Source of the DNA: Scylla paramamosain
Lineage: Eukaryota > Arthropoda > Malacostraca > Decapoda > Portunidae
Reading direction: 5' to 3'
DNA: 64,000 nucleotides
NCBI RefSeq assembly: GCF_035594125.1
Contig: NC_087186.1
Span: forward strand, 775,228-839,227
Each line of letters begins with the position of its first letter. Within the stretch, counting starts at the first letter, position 1. Below, piece by piece: positions 1-15,499 of the stretch. Below the pieces are notes generated by a model, which did not search any database, was not told the DNA's origin, and saw only the letters and a list, made by a program, of their open reading frames with translations. Position numbers and translations under genes: made by a program.

Positions 1-495
1 ATCTGTAACCTTGACTTCCTGCGATCATTTCAGTCAGGTCAATTTCTACTCTCTCTAGGGGTTCTCCTACTGAAGGTAATTCTTGGAAAGGTTGTTGTAA
101 TCCTGTTTGTCCTTTGAATCTCTGACAAGTTACACATTGCTTTATATAGTTAGAAACATCAACCTTCAGATTGCACAAGTAGTCTTCTTTATGGTTTTCT
201 TTTGTCCGAGATGACCAGACCTTTCATGTGCTTGTGATAAAGCTTTCTGTTTTAGACTATGAGGGACTACCAATGTATATTGTATACTGCCATCAGTTGC
301 TTTCTTTACGTAGTATAGAATCTCATTTTTTAGAGTGAATTGTTCCAAGATAGTTTTGTGATATTTCTTTGTTGGGATTGAACCTCCTTCTAAATACTCA
401 ACCATTTCTCTCCACTTTACTTCTTCTCTCTGGCATTTTATAAATTCTTCTTTAGTGAGACAACCACCAGGTTGTCCAACCTGGTGGTTGGACAA
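1..495 (-). pseudogene. Gypsy-1 integrase fragment (zinc-binding domain and start of core)
   Basis: The upstream part (495 down to about 170) includes a linker and the His pair of the HHCC zinc-binding domain (HERSGHLGQKK). The frame then shifts at about 165-180; the next frame gives the Cys pair (CVTCQRF) and the start of the catalytic core with the first acidic residue (VEIDLTEM), running to position 1. Integrase inserts the retrotransposon cDNA into chromosomal DNA. The remaining core, including the other two catalytic acids, lies outside the window. A palindrome-like repeat near 470-495 (ACCAGGTTG / CAACCTGGTGG) sits just upstream. The frameshift makes it a pseudogene. Confidence 0.8.
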
Positions 496-596
496 CGTTG
501 GACTATCCTGACTGGTCGTGAGAGTTGATCTGCCACATAAATGTACTTTCCCTGAACATACTTTATTTAATTGTGGTATTCTCTCATTTCCATGAT

Positions 597-1643
597 CTAA
601 CGATTCATTCTAGCTGATGTTGTTTTCCTCTTGAATATACTAGTGAGGGGTTGGTGATCAGTTAGGATGGAAGATTTATTACCCCATAAGTAATGATGGA
701 AGTGGCGGCAAGCTAATACTACTGCTAGAGCTTGTTTATCTGTTGCAGAATACCTACTTTCAGTTGAGTTTAATTTCTTAAGTAAATAACCAATAGGTTT
801 AGCCTCGCTATCATTTTGAGTTTGACTTAGGACACGTCCTACGTGGGTATTGCTAGCATCAGTTGTGACAATGAATGGTTGGAGAGGTTGGGCTCTCACA
901 AGAACTGTGGCCTTAGAGAGATATTCTTTCAGTGATTCAAAAGCAGTTTTAAATTGTTCAGTCCATTTAAAAGTTTGGGTTTTTCTGGTGAGATTATTCA
1001 GATGTGTGGCAATCTTTGCATAGTTAGGGATATGTTCTCTCTAAAACCCTGTCATACTCAAGAATCTCCTGACTTCATTTACTTTAGTCGGTGGTTTCAT
1101 TTCAAGAACTGTTTTTACATTCTTTGGGTCTGGTTGACTACCCTCTTTAGATATTCTATAGCCAAGGAAAGTAACTTAATTTTTTTAGGTATTTCACATT
1201 TACTCAGATTTACTTTAACACCATTTTTCTTAAGTAAAGTGAAGGTCTTTCTCAGTCTTTGAGTAAGTGAAGAAAGATCGGGGGCCCAAATTATGAGGTC
1301 GTTCAAGTAATTCTTAATCCAACCTTCCTTTAACAAGGGTGATAGAAGAGTAGCCATGTGACGTGTAAAAAATGGCTGGGGAACAACTGAGTCCAAAAGG
1401 AAGTCTCCTGAATCTATATAAGGTTACTCCATCACTAAAGACTGTAAGGTCTCTGCTATTCTCATCGAGGAGAATTTGAAAATAGGCTTCACGCATGTCA
1501 AGGGTTGTATATAAATTATGACCAGTTACTTGGTCTACTAGTTCCTTTAACCTCGGTAAAGGATAAATATCTGTGGCGAGATGTTTATTCTCATGACGGT
1601 AATCTTGACACATTCTTTTACTCCCGTCCGGTTTATTGACCAA
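597..1643 (-). pseudogene. Gypsy-1 reverse transcriptase and RNase H
   Basis: The RT copies the element RNA into DNA. Fingers/palm begin at about 1,643 with MVNKPDGSKRMCQDYR, continue with TTLDMREAYFQI (palm motif A, Asp) and PFGLSCSPAIF (motif B), then break near 1,350. The downstream frame (1,396-1,115) carries NYLNDLIIW where a Y-x-D-D box is expected, so one catalytic Asp reads Asn. RNase H follows at 899-597 (TTDASNTHVGRVLSQ, then STESRYSATDKQALAVV and LTDHQPL). The 900-1,115 segment joining them is frame-disrupted. Gypsy-type RT followed by RNase H is clear; activity is not expected. Confidence 0.85.
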
Positions 1644-1907
1644 AACTATGGGCGAAAGACAAGCAGATGTTTACTTTTCTATGATTTGCCTGTCCTCCAT
1701 GTCCTTTAGTATTTCCGCTACTAAGTTTTTTGCCTCCTCAGGATAACGATACCTAGGAGCACGGCTAGGTTGTGGGTCAGCTACGTTAATTTTTGCTTGA
1801 GGTCCTTTCATTAAGGCTAATTAAATTCTGTCTAGGATGAATAATTCATGGTTGTCTAGGACAGCTGATTTCAGTTCTGCCTTTTGCTCTCTAGTCAGGC
1901 GATTCCA

Positions 1908-2213
1908 TTATTGTTGTCTTATAAATTCAGTGAGACGTTCTATTTTATTACTGTATTCTTTACGTTGCACTTGATCATTTTTGGGTAGTAAGTCATTGTG
2001 AACTTCTAGTGGAGGACGTTCAGATGGTGTTTGGATGGCATTAACTGTTTCATAATTAAGACTTTCGGATGTTTTTAGTAAAGTTCCTTGTTTAACTTCC
2101 TTGACACCTTTTGTGTTGTTCATGAAAGGCAAATAAATATTACCGCTTTCATCTACTTTAGTGAGGAATGGCAAGCTGTCAGGATTTATTTTGGGCTGAG
2201 AATGAACTAGCAA
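1908..2213 (-). pseudogene. Gypsy-1 protease-RT linker region
   Basis: An open frame of 101 codons lies between the protease and the RT on the same strand. It has no motif I can name. Its hydrophilic, Lys/Glu-rich composition and position fit the connecting region of a Gypsy Pol polyprotein. It ends in a stop about 265 bases before the RT fragment begins, so the polyprotein is broken here. I assign it only by position. Confidence 0.5.
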
Positions 2214-2408
2214 AGTTTCTCCTGGTTTCTTTGGTACTGAGATAGGTAAGAATTATGTTTTGGTAAGGTTCTATCCTTATAGATTTGGTAAGTCTGATGT
2301 CCTTTAATTGGTCATTTTGATCTAGGGTTAGTGGGGTTTCCCTCACTCTTTCTACTTTACTTCTTTGTCTCTTAATGTGACTGATAACATAGGGAGCATT
2401 TCCCCCTA

Positions 2409-2702
2409 CTATGATATTTTGTTTCCGTTCCAAGTAAATTGTGCTCTTGATAGAACGTAAGTACCTAGTAATAGATCTGCATCCAGGTAACTGTTTGGAA
2501 CTACTGGGAACCATTGTTTATGTACATGATCTTCTCCGACTCCAGTTTCTAACCAAACTATGCCAAAAATTCTTAATGGTGATCCAGTGACTCCTTGCAA
2601 GTTAGGAAGGACACGTCTTTTATTAATTACACTTCTCAATTTATTTATTGTTCCTTCCTTGATAAGGGTGTAACAGCTACCATTATCAACTACTGCTCTC
2701 AC
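2409..2702 (-). pseudogene. Gypsy-1 retropepsin-like aspartic protease
   Basis: The 97-residue frame begins MRAVVDNGSCYTLI. The VDNGS segment is in the position of the retropepsin D-T/S-G active-site loop (hydrophobic-D-x-G-S). A second half with GVTGSPLRIFGIVWLETGV and DADLLLGTYVL follows, matching the flap-to-C-terminal layout of Gypsy proteases. It would cleave the Gag-Pol polyprotein. It follows the zinc knuckles directly, as expected. The Asp-Asn-Gly form of the loop is unusual and may be a mutation. Confidence 0.7.
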
Positions 2703-2779
2703 GATTTTGTTATTAACAGCTATGCTGATAGTTGGGGAGGTGTGAGTTTGAGCTAGTCATGCTGTCTTTAGTTTTCCTG

Positions 2780-3560
2780 GGCAATATTTGTTTCCTCGCC
2801 AACAACCATATTGTTGACAATCAAAGCAGGAACCCCTAGTAGGTTTCTTCCAACATTCTCTTAGCCTATGTGAATGAGAGTGGCAGGGTAAGCAGTAACG
2901 CTCATTTTGGGGTTGACGTGAAGTTTGTAATTTCCCAATTTGTTCTGTTAAGTCTTGATCTGTTTCTCTGTTTCATCGACTTCTGAAGATTCTCTGGATG
3001 TAGCATTTGATTGGGATAGATCATTAGGACTTACAGTGTGAGTTTCGGGTTAGATGTCATGTTTGAGTGGATAGTCTTTCTTTTCTGGTTTAAATCTATC
3101 TAGTGTAGGTTCATGAGTAGCCTCGAGGCACTGTCGTTCATGTTCTACTCTGTCGACAAGTTTATTTAGTGGATAATCCTCCTCCAGGAATCCTTCTAGT
3201 GTGGCCTTAGCTTCTTAAGGAAGACATTACCATAATTTTTTTTTTATAGTTTTGTCACTATTAGGGAGTTTTTCTTAAGCAAATCGTGTTTCTAGTATAG
3301 CATAGTGACAGATAAAATTATTAATAAAAGCTTGTGGTGATTCAGACCAATCATAACATTCAGAGTCAGTATCTTGCTATGCTCTATCAAAGTTAACTTC
3401 TTTATTGAATTGGTTGTTAAGAAGCCCTTTGAGGCTGTCCCAAGTATTGTAGTTGTGTAAGGTTTGATGGTTATGAATGAGAGCTGCTATCTCGGTACTA
3501 ACTCTCCCTTTGGCTATTTGTACTTTCCTGACATCAATCTCACTGCATTGTTATTTCTAT
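2780..3560 (-). pseudogene. Gypsy-1 gag with zinc knuckles
   Basis: Minus-strand translation of 3,560-3,000 in several frames gives a Gag-like capsid region (SPQAFINNFICHYAILETRF; KATLEGFLEEDYPLNKLVDR) interrupted by stops and shifts. At about 2,905-2,780 there is a C-x2-C-x4-H-x4-C knuckle (CLPCHSHSHRLREC) and a second Cys cluster (CFDCQQYGCWRGNKYC). Gag forms the virus-like particle and the knuckles bind RNA. No frame stays open for the full length, which is why it is easy to miss. The knuckle is diagnostic; the capsid assignment rests on position and general resemblance. Confidence 0.7.
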
Positions 3561-3659
3561 TTCTTATTCCAACACACTGATATTATGTTCTTTTTCTTCT
3601 GGTTTTACTGGACTGGTTTTGAGAGGGTTAGAGAGGGTTGAGAGAGTTAGTTTCCTCCA

Positions 3660-4190
3660 TTTGTTCCCCAGAACTTGCCCCCCACTGTGAGAATATGGGT
3701 TGATCATCCATTTTTCACGACTGGTTGTGGTGAGATGTAGATTACGTAAGTCCTGGGTAGAGGTTCGATCCTCATAAGCCTCCGACACAAGAGTATTCTT
3801 ATCGACCACCACTCCTTACTCACCAACCTCGTCTTCCCCAAAGGATTCTTTAATTATCTTCTTAAACCTAGACTCAACTCTCACTCTGCCAGCTCATCTC
3901 CAATGTACTCCATCACCACTTAACTCTTCTCTAAAACTCACATTGTTAAAATGAATGTTAGGTGTTTTAAGTGATCTCTTTATTCTGTTGTTTATCTTAC
4001 ACTGAATTCTCTTGTAAATTTCTGCTGGAATATATGTAGCACGAATTCTAGGTTCAACTTGGCAGATATATACTACAGACTAGCAGTTTGTTTCAATTTC
4101 TTGGTAAATTTCTTTGATATGGTTGAAAATTTCTAATGGGTTAGAATCAACATTCATGTCATTACTACCGATCCAAAGATTCCCATTCCA
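3660..4190 (-). other. Probable Gypsy-1 leader and 5' LTR region
   Basis: No coding domain is recognised. On the minus strand the sequence just upstream of gag reads TCTCACAG followed by TGGGGGGCAAG near 3,670-3,690, which has the look of an LTR end (CA) followed by a primer-binding site. The rest up to about 4,190 would then be LTR. This cannot be confirmed without the other LTR, which lies outside the window. Confidence 0.35.
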
Positions 4191-4420
4191 AGACTTTGTT
4201 CACACGCGCGTCTTGAAAAAAAAAATTCACTTGCTTTAGCCCCAGGTGCACGGAAAATTCTAATTTCAGTGTTTGGAATCAAAATCTTCAGGAATTTGAC
4301 TGTGTCTCACAAAATAAATTTTCCACATTATTCGTGAATAACAAACACTTTCGGTGAATTACAACAACTGTATATCCCACCGCTAATGCCCCTCCTCTCT
4401 GTGTGCCACTCGAAAGCCAA

Positions 4421-4422
<2 letters not shown>

Positions 4423-4484
<62 letters not shown>

Positions 4485-4551
4485 TATTTATTTATTTTTT
4501 ATTATTATTATTATCATTTTATTTATTTATTATTATTTATTTATTTTTTAA
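4423..4551. repeat. (TTA)n microsatellite passing into ATTT-rich repeat
   Basis: About 60 bases of perfect TTA/ATT triplets followed by degenerate ATTT/ATT runs. The flanks 4,191-4,422 and 4,552-4,627 hold no recognisable gene. Confidence 0.95.
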
Positions 4552-4627
4552 CTAGTTGGTAAAGAAATGTCTACACTTGCCGATTTACGGTCTTTATTTT
4601 TCCTTCACTTGTGGTGGCATTAATACT

Positions 4628-6655
4628 TTTTTTTTTTTTTTTTTTTATGTAGGAAGGACACTGGCCAAGGGCAACAAAAATCTAATAAAAAAAATGCCCA
4701 CTGAAATGCCAGTCCCTAAAAGGGTCAAAGCAGTGGTCAAAAATTGGTGGATAAGTGTCTTGAAACCTCCCTCTTGAAGGAATTCAAGTCATAGGAAGGT
4801 GGAAATACAGAAGCAGGCAAGGAGTTCCAGAGTTTACCAGAGAAAGGGATGAATGATTGAGAATACTGGTTAACTCTTACATTAGAGAGGTGGACAGAAT
4901 AGGAGTGAGAGAAAGAAGAAAGTCTTGTGCAGCGAGGCCGCGGAAGGAGGGGAGGCATGCAGTTAGCAAGATCAGAAGAGCAGTTAGCATGAAAATAGCG
5001 GTAGAAGACAGCAAGAGATGCAACATTGCGGCGGTGAGAGAGAGGCTGAAGACAGTCAGTTAGAGGAGAGGAGTTGATGAGACGAAAAGCTTTTGATTCC
5101 ACCCTGTCTAGAACAGCAGTATGAGTGGAACCCCCCCAGACATGTGAAGCATACTCCATACATGGACGGATAAGGCCCTTGTACAGAGTTAGCAGCTGGG
5201 GGGGTGAGAAAAACTGGCGGAGACGTCTCAGAACACCTAACTTCATAGAAGCTGTTTTAGCTAGAGATGAGATGTGAAGTTTCCAGTTCAGATTATAAGT
5301 AAACGACAGACCGAGGATGTTCAGTGTAGAAGAGGGGGACAGTTGAGTGTCATTGAAGAAGAGGGGATAGTTGTCTGGAAGATTGTGTCGAGTTGATAGA
5401 TGGAGGAATTGAGTTTTTGAGGCATTGAACAATACCAAGTTTGCTCTGCCCCAATCAGAAATTTTAGAAAGATCAGAAGTCAGGCGTTCTGTGGCTTCCC
5501 TGCGTGATATGTTTACCTCCTGAAGGGTTGGACGTCTATGAAAAGACGTGGAAAAGTGCAGGGTGGTATCATCAGCATAGGAGTGGATAGGACAAGAAGT
5601 TTGGTTTAGAAGATCATTAATGAATAATAAGAAGAGAGTGGGTGACAGGACAGAACCCTGAGGAACACCACTGTTAATAGATTTAGGAGAAGAACAGTGA
5701 CCGTCTACCACAGCAGCAATAGAACGGTCAGAAAGGAAACTTGAGATGAAGTTACAGAGAGAAGGATAGAAACCGTAGGAGGGTAGTTTGGAGATCAAAG
5801 CTTTGTGCCAGACTCTATCAAAAGCTTTATGTCCAAGGCAACAGCAAAAGTTTCACCAAAGTCTCTAAAAGAGGATGACCAAGACTCAGTAAGGAAAGCC
5901 AGAAGATCACCAGTAGAGCGGCCTTGACGGAACCCATACTGGCGATCAGATAGAAGGTTGTGAAGTGATAGATGTTTAAGAATCTTCCTGTTGAGGATAG
6001 ATTCAAAAACTTTAGATAAGCAGGAAATTAAAGCAATAGGACGGTAGTTTGAGGGATTAGAGCGGTCACCCTTTTTAGGAACAGGTTGAATGTAGGCAAA
6101 CTTCCAGCAAGAAGGAAAGGTAGATGTTGACAGACAGAGCTGAAAGAGTTTGACTAGGCAAGGTGCAAGCACGGAGGCACAGTTTCGGAGAACAATAGGA
6201 GGGACCCCATCAGGTCCATAAGCCTTCTGGGGGTTTAGGCCAGCGAGGGCATGGAAAACATCATTACGAAGAATTTTAATACGAGGCATGAAGTAGTCAG
6301 AGGGTGGAGGAGAGGGAGGAACAAGCCCAGAATCGTCCAAGGTAGAGTTTTTAGCAAAGGTTTGAGCAAAGAGTTCAGCTTTAGAAATAGATGTGATAGC
6401 AGTGGTGCCATCTGGTTGAAGTAGAGGAGGGAAAGAAGAAGAAGCAAAGTTATTGGAGATATTTTTGGCTAGATGCCAGAAATCACGAGGGGAGTTAGAT
6501 CTTGAAAGGTTTTGACATTTTCTGTTAATGAAGGAGTTTTTGGCTAGTTGGAGAACAGACTTATCATGGTTCCGGGCAGAAATATAAAGTGCGTGAGATT
6601 CTGGTGAAGGAAGGCTTAAGTACCTTTTGTGGGCCACTAATTCACATGTCATTCA
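4628..6655 (-). mobile_element. Non-LTR retrotransposon copy A, 5'-truncated
   Basis: The copy begins at its poly(A) tail (a T run at 4,628-4,646 on the plus strand), then a conserved 3' UTR, then the RT region, and stops abruptly at about 6,655, so the endonuclease is missing. Truncation at the 5' end with an intact 3' tail is the normal outcome of target-primed reverse transcription. It belongs to the same family as copies B to G in this window. Clade is best described as Jockey/CR1-like APE-type; I cannot place it more finely by eye. Confidence 0.92.
4737..6652 (-). pseudogene. Copy A reverse transcriptase
   Basis: Two overlapping minus-strand frames. The upstream 285-residue frame holds KAYGPDGVPPIVLRN, CWKFAYIQPVPKKGD, NYRPIALIS and QYGFRQGRSTGDLL, the fingers and palm of non-LTR RT. 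The downstream 353-residue frame holds INSGVPQGSVLSPTLF and HSYADDTTLHFS (the Y-A-D-D active site), then the thumb and C-terminal domain ending HLSTNF. The frames part at about 5,795-5,830, where a few bases are missing in the ALDISKAFD motif region compared with copy B, removing part of palm motif A. One small deletion is therefore the main lesion; the rest is well kept. Confidence 0.9.
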
Positions 6656-8578
<1,923 letters not shown>

Positions 8579-9263
8579 GCATGTATGTGTAAAAATATCA
8601 AGAATATAAAGTCAGCTCACTTATGGGTTCCACACTCACCTATGATGGCTTACTTACCTGTACTTACTTACCTGTTCCTCATGCAAAAAAACTAACCATA
8701 TTTGCTGCTAAAATAAAAAAAAAAATATTAATGAAAAAGTTACGGTAATAAGGAACTTCATCAACAAATAACCTCTCGAAACACAAAACATCTACCTAAT
8801 TAGTAACTTCTGAATCATTAAATACATTAATGGCATTTATCCACACACCTACATCCAAGCTTACATGATGGCCAGAGTTGATATTAAATGAAGTTCATGA
8901 AGAGTTGCAAGTAGAAGGGAAAAAATAAAATAAAATAAAAGGAAAAGCAAAAAAAAAAAAAATACTCAAGTATGCTTTCAGTAAAATATAACAAGACTGA
9001 TCTCCCGCCATCATTTTTACTCTTCTACATTGCTTCATTTTCTTGCCTTTACTTGTACGTAATGTTCTTCCTTTTCATCTATCTGTCTATCTCCCTCATC
9101 TATTCCAAAACCTAGAAGATCCGAAATGTCGCCATACGGACAGATACTCAGCAGCTTTCCCGAACACTATACAAAGACTATACAAAAAAATAGAAAACAC
9201 CAACAGAAAAATAAATAATGGAGAATGTGTCATAGCTTTTAACCTCACGTGCCTCAAAGAAAA

Positions 9264-9529
<266 letters not shown>

Positions 9530-9639
9530 TTTATGTAAGAAGGACAATGGCCAAGGGCAACAGAAACCAAATAAAAAAAAAAAGCCCACTGAAATGCCAG
9601 TCCCATAAAAGGGTCAAAGCACTGGTCAAAAATTGATGG

Positions 9640-11650
9640 ATAAGTGTCTTGAAATTCAAGTCATAGGAAGGTGGAAATACAGAAGCAGGCAGGGACTTCC
9701 AGAGTTTACCTGAGAAAGGGATGAACTATTGAGAACACTGGTTAACTCTTGCGTTAGAGATGTCGACAGAATGGAGGTGAGAGAAAGAAGAAAAGTCTTG
9801 TGCAGCGAGGCCGCGGAAGGAGGGCAGGCATGCAGTTAGCAAGATCAGAAAAGCAGTTAGCATGAAAATAGCGATAGAAGACAGCTAGATATGCAACATT
9901 GCGGCGGTGAGATAGAGGCTGAAGACAGTCAGTTAGAAGAGAGGAGTTAATGAGACGAAAAGCTTTTGATTCCACCCTGTCTAGAAGAGCAGTATGAGTG
10001 GAACCCTCACAAACATGAGAAGCATACTTCATACATGGACGGATAAGGCCCCTATACAGAGTTAGCAGCTTTGGGGGGGGGTGAGAAAAACTGGCGGAGA
10101 TATCTCAGAACACCTAATTTCATAGAAGCTGTTTTAGCTAGAGATGAGATGTGAAGTTTCCAGTTGAGATTATAACTAAAGGACAGACCAACGATGTTCA
10201 GTGTAGGAGAGGGGGACACTTGAGTGTCATTGAAGAAGAGGGGATAGTTGTCTGGAAGGTTGTGTCGAGTTGATAGATAGAGGAATTGAGTTTTTGAGAC
10301 ATTGAACAATACTAAGTTTGCTCTGCCCCAATCAGAAATTTTAGAAAGATCAGAAGTCGGGCGTTCTGTGGCTTCCCTGAGTGATATGTTTACCTCCTGA
10401 AGGGTTGGGAGTCTATGAAAAGACATGGAAAAGTGCAGGGTGGTATCATCAGCGTAGGAGTGGATAGGACAAGAAGTTTGGTTTAGAAGATCATTAATGA
10501 ATAATAAGAAGAGAGTGGGTGACAGGACAGAACCCTGAGGAACACCACTGTTAATAGATTTAGGAAAAGAACAGTGACCGTCTACCACAGCAGCAATAGA
10601 ACGGTCAGAAAGGAAACTTGAGATGAAGTTACAGAGAGAGGGATAGAAACCGTAGGAGGGTACTTTGGAAATCAAAGCTTTGTGCCAGACTCTATCAAAA
10701 GCTTTTGATATGTCCAAGGCAACAGCAAAAGTTTTACCAAAATCTTTAAAAGAGGATGACCAAGACTCAATAAGAAAAGCCAGAAGATCACCAGTAGAGC
10801 GGCCTTCACGGAACCCATACTGGCGATCAGATTGAAGGTTGTGAAGTGATAGATGTTTAAGAATCTTCCTGTTTAGGATAGGTTCAAAAACTTTAGATAG
10901 GCAGGAAATTAAAGCAATAGGACGGTAGTTTGAGGGATTAGAACTGTCACCATTTTTGGGAGCAGGTTCAATGTAGGCAAACTGCCAGCAAGAAGGAAAG
11001 GTAGATATTGAAAGACTTTACTGAAAGAGTTTGACTAGGCAAAGTGCAAACACGGAGGCACAGTTTCGGAGAACAATAGGAGGGACCCCATCAGGTCCAT
11101 AAGTCTTCCGAGGGTTTAGGCCAGCGAGGCCATGGAAAACATCACTGCGAAGAATTTTAGTAGGTGGCATGAAATAGTCAGAGGGTGGAGGAGAGGGAGG
11201 AATAAGCCCAGAATCGTCCAAGGTAGGGTTTTTAGCAAAGGTTTGAGCAAAGAGTTCAGCTTTAGAAATAGATGTGATAGCAGTGGTGCCATCTGGTTGA
11301 AGTGTAGGCGGGAAAGAAGAAGAAGCAAAGTTATTGGAGATATTTTTGGCTAGATGCCAGAAATCACAAGGGGAGTTAGATCTTGAAAGGTTTTGACATT
11401 TTCTGTTAATGAAGGTGTTTTTGTCTAGTTGGAGAACAGACTTGGCATGGTTCCGGGCAGAAATATAAAGTGCATGAGATTCTGGTGATGGAAGGCTTAA
11501 GTACTTTTTGTGGGCCACCTCTTTATCATGTACATCACAAGAACAAGCTGCGTTAAACCAAGGTTTAGAAGGTTTAGGACGAGAAAAAGAGTGAGGAATG
11601 TATGCCTCCATGCTAGACACAATCACCTCTGTTATGCGCTCAGCACACAA
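9640..11650 (-). pseudogene. Copy B reverse transcriptase, split frames
   Basis: The 210-residue frame (11,650-11,018) covers the endonuclease-RT linker and start of RT (KTYGPDGVPPIVLRN). After a stop near 11,018 the reading resumes to MDISKAFDRVWHKAL (palm motif A), SGVPQGSVLSPTLF and HSYADDTTLHFS in the 221-residue frame 10,717-10,052. A shift in a G run at 10,071-10,080 separates it from the C-terminal frame (10,032-9,754). Catalytic Asp residues are kept. The few lesions suggest a comparatively young copy. Confidence 0.9.
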
Positions 11651-11719
11651 AGACGAGTCTTTGACACGGAAACAGTAGTCATTCCAAGGAAAATCAGCAA
11701 AATACCTCCTTAGGTCCCC

Positions 11720-12577
11720 TCAACTAGCAGAGGCAAAACGCCAGAGGCACCTTCGCTTAGGGGGATCCTGAGGAGGGATTGGAGTGATAGGACAAGATAC
11801 AGATATGAGATTGTGATCGGAGGAGCCCAATAGAGAAGAAAGGGTGACAGCATAAGCAGAAGGATTAGAGGTCAGGAAAAGGTCAAGAATGTTGGGCGTA
11901 TCTCCAAGACGGTCAGGAATAGGAGTAGGGTGTTGCACTAATTGCTCTAGGTCATGAAGGATAGCAAAGTTGTAGACTAGTTTACCTGGATGGTCAGTGA
12001 AGGGAGAGGAAATCCAAAGCTGGTGGTGAACATTGAAATCTCCAAGAATGGGAATATCTGCAAAAGGGAAGAGGGTCAGAATGTGCTCCACTTTGGAAGT
12101 TAAGTAGTCATAGAATTTCTTATAGTCAGAGGTGTTAGGAGAGAGGTATACAGCACAGATAAATTTAGTATGAGAGTGACTCTGTAGTCGTAGCCAGATG
12201 GTGGAAAACTCGGAAGATTCAAGAGCGTGGGCATGAGAGTAGGTTAAGTCATTGCGCACATAAACGCAGCATCCAGCTTTGGATCGAAAATGAGGATAGA
12301 GAAAGTAGGAGGGAACAGAACACGGGCTACTGTCAGTTACCTCAGACACCTGAGTTTCAGTGAGGAAAAAAAGATGAGGTTTAGAAGAGGAGAGGTGATG
12401 TTCTACAGATTGAAAATTAGATCTTAGACCGCGAATGTTGCAGAAGTTAATGAAGAAAAAGTTGAGGGGAGGGGTGTCAAGACACTTAGGGTCGTCGACA
12501 GAAAGGCAGTCCGACCTGGGGACATTTATGGTCCCCTTCCCAGATGGGGACTCGGAGGCTGGTGTAGGAGTTGCCAT
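11720..12577 (-). CDS. Copy B APE-type endonuclease domain
   Basis: An open 285-codon frame starting [15 protein letters not shown]. The endonuclease begins near residue 38 ([15 protein letters not shown]) and shows LFFLTETQV (catalytic Glu), [36 protein letters not shown] (catalytic Asp and Asn) and [11 protein letters not shown] (Ser-Asp-His). All expected catalytic positions of the exonuclease-endonuclease-phosphatase fold are present. It nicks target DNA to prime reverse transcription. It ends in a TAG after WRFASAS, just before the region that should join it to the RT, so the original single polypeptide is now split. Confidence 0.88.
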   Translation of the reverse strand: MATPTPASESPSGKGTINVPRSDCLSVDDPKCLDTPPLNFFFINFCNIRGLRSNFQSVEHHLSSSKPHLFFLTETQVSEVTDSSPCSVPSYFLYPHFRSKAGCCVYVRNDLTYSHAHALESSEFSTIWLRLQSHSHTKFICAVYLSPNTSDYKKFYDYLTSKVEHILTLFPFADIPILGDFNVHHQLWISSPFTDHPGKLVYNFAILHDLEQLVQHPTPIPDRLGDTPNILDLFLTSNPSAYAVTLSSLLGSSDHNLISVSCPITPIPPQDPPKRRCLWRFASAS

Positions 12578-12822
12578 GATGATTTAAAAATTTTTGAGTG
12601 AAGGGTGTGTGTGTTATTAGGTGCTTGTAGTTTTGTGTGGAGGAGGAGAGTTGTGTTTAGAGGGCAGGCTGTGACTGCCCCCTTGTGTTGTGAGACAGAA
12701 AGGGAAACGTTCAGTGAGGTCACAGCTGGGTTTAATGATAAGTTCACAGCCCCCCCCTGAACAATGCTTTAGACCTCACTGGGAGTAATTATCGTTTTGG
12801 CAGGTGTCTACTGCCTCCTCCT

Positions 12823-14353
<1,531 letters not shown>

Positions 14354-14462
14354 GAAATTGGCGACCTCGCCAGGATAGCTGGAAGTTTCGGCGCCACGTG
14401 GGGGAGAGAGTTGGTTGTTATTTATTTCGCTGTTTTTTGTCTGTTCTCACTTAGTTTACCCC

Positions 14463-15175
14463 ATGGAGGGCAGGACTGGTAGCTGAAGTTGTTCGCGATC
14501 CGAGTCTCCTGCTTTTGTCAGAAGCAACAGTTTCATCTGACATGATTTGGTGTGGGGAAATGGTTCCACCCATAGCGTCCATGGATGCGTTAGCTCTGTC
14601 TGCAGCGCCTATGGCCTCAGGAGATATGGATTGGCTTGGTCGCTAATATGTTGAAGGGCAAGGCCTTACAAGTTTATAATAGGATGTCAGTAGAGAATAT
14701 GGATGACTATAAGGAGTTCAAGGTTGACATTCTGAGAGCTTATAAGCAGCGGCCGGAGGCTTATAGGCAGTTCCGTGGAGGAAAGAAAAGGCCTAGTGAT
14801 TCATATCTTGACTGTACTCGCTATCTGGAGGAGACACTCAAAAAGTGGATTGCTAGTGAGCAGTTTACTTCCTACCGTGACTTAAAGGAACACATGTTAT
14901 TGGATCAATTCATTAATGTGACGGAGAAGTAGTTGATACCGCTGCCGAATGAGAAGAAATTTAAGATCTTGAAGGAGGCAGCCACTTGGGCAGATGACCA
15001 CGTGTTAGCGTTCCTGTCTGTGCCACGTTGGATTGTCGGTACGTCTGGCGGGGCTGGTGATGCTTTGTCTGGTGGTGCGGCAGACTGGCAGTATGTAACA
15101 CAGCACTCCCAGGTACAGCACCCAGCCCATGTGCCATTACTGTAAAAATACTGGCCATTTTAAATTTAACTGCCT
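14463..15175 (+). pseudogene. Gypsy-2 gag with SCAN-like capsid region and zinc knuckle
   Basis: The clearest part is an open frame at 14,636-14,932 (KGKALQVYNRMSVENMDDYK; AYRQFRGGKKRPSDSYLDC; TSYRDLKEHMLLDQFI), the helical SCAN-like capsid domain of a Gypsy subgroup. A TAG at 14,930-14,932 interrupts it, but the same frame continues with KFKILKEAATWADDHV. The knuckle CHYCKNTGHFKFNC at 15,132-15,173 has the intact C-x2-C-x4-H-x4-C spacing. The true start is upstream, near 14,463, and disturbed. Gag assembles particles and packages RNA. Confidence 0.8.
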
Positions 15176-15334
15176 AAGTTAGTGCGCGACACAACTTTCA
15201 AGAAACCTGTAGCTTTGATTGTTTCTCTGGGCCGGGAACAAGAGTGTTAGGAGGTCTGGCCAATAATCGGTTGTTAGGGTATAAAAGCAGGAAGTACTGC
15301 CCCCTAATCTGTTTCTACCTCAATGTGCCTTATT

Positions 15335-15465
15335 GAGGTCTGGTTTCATGTTTTCATGTCCCGCTAGTGACCGCGGTGGCGCGGGTGGGACTGTCGGAAG
15401 ACCTTCCAGTGGCTGGTGTCGATTTCCTCTTAGAGAATTATCTGACAGGTAGGGAGAGTTAGAGT
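15335..15465 (+). pseudogene. Gypsy-2 protease C-terminal fragment
   Basis: Translation gives a short stretch with LPVAGVDFLLENYLTG, which fits the C-terminal strand region of the aspartic protease in Gypsy elements that carry a SCAN-like gag (hydrophobic-L-L-G-N-D-L-A-G in intact members, here altered). The N-terminal active-site half is degraded. Element sequence is lost after about 15,500 and appears to resume near 37,250. Confidence 0.55.
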
Positions 15466-15499
15466 GCAGTCCCTATCCGCGGACGCCGACCCGGATGTG

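Larger units (their letters stand above)
1..4190 (-). mobile_element. Gypsy-1: decayed Ty3/Gypsy LTR retrotransposon, 3' part outside window
   Basis: Read on the minus strand the order is leader, gag, zinc knuckles, protease, linker, reverse transcriptase, RNase H, integrase, the standard Ty3/Gypsy order with integrase last. The integrase core runs off position 1, so the 3' LTR is not visible. The upstream leader and probable 5' LTR occupy about 3,660-4,190; the right limit is a guess because no second LTR is available for comparison. The frame is interrupted in almost every domain, so this is a dead copy. Identity rests on several collinear domains and is firm; outer limits are not. Confidence 0.88.
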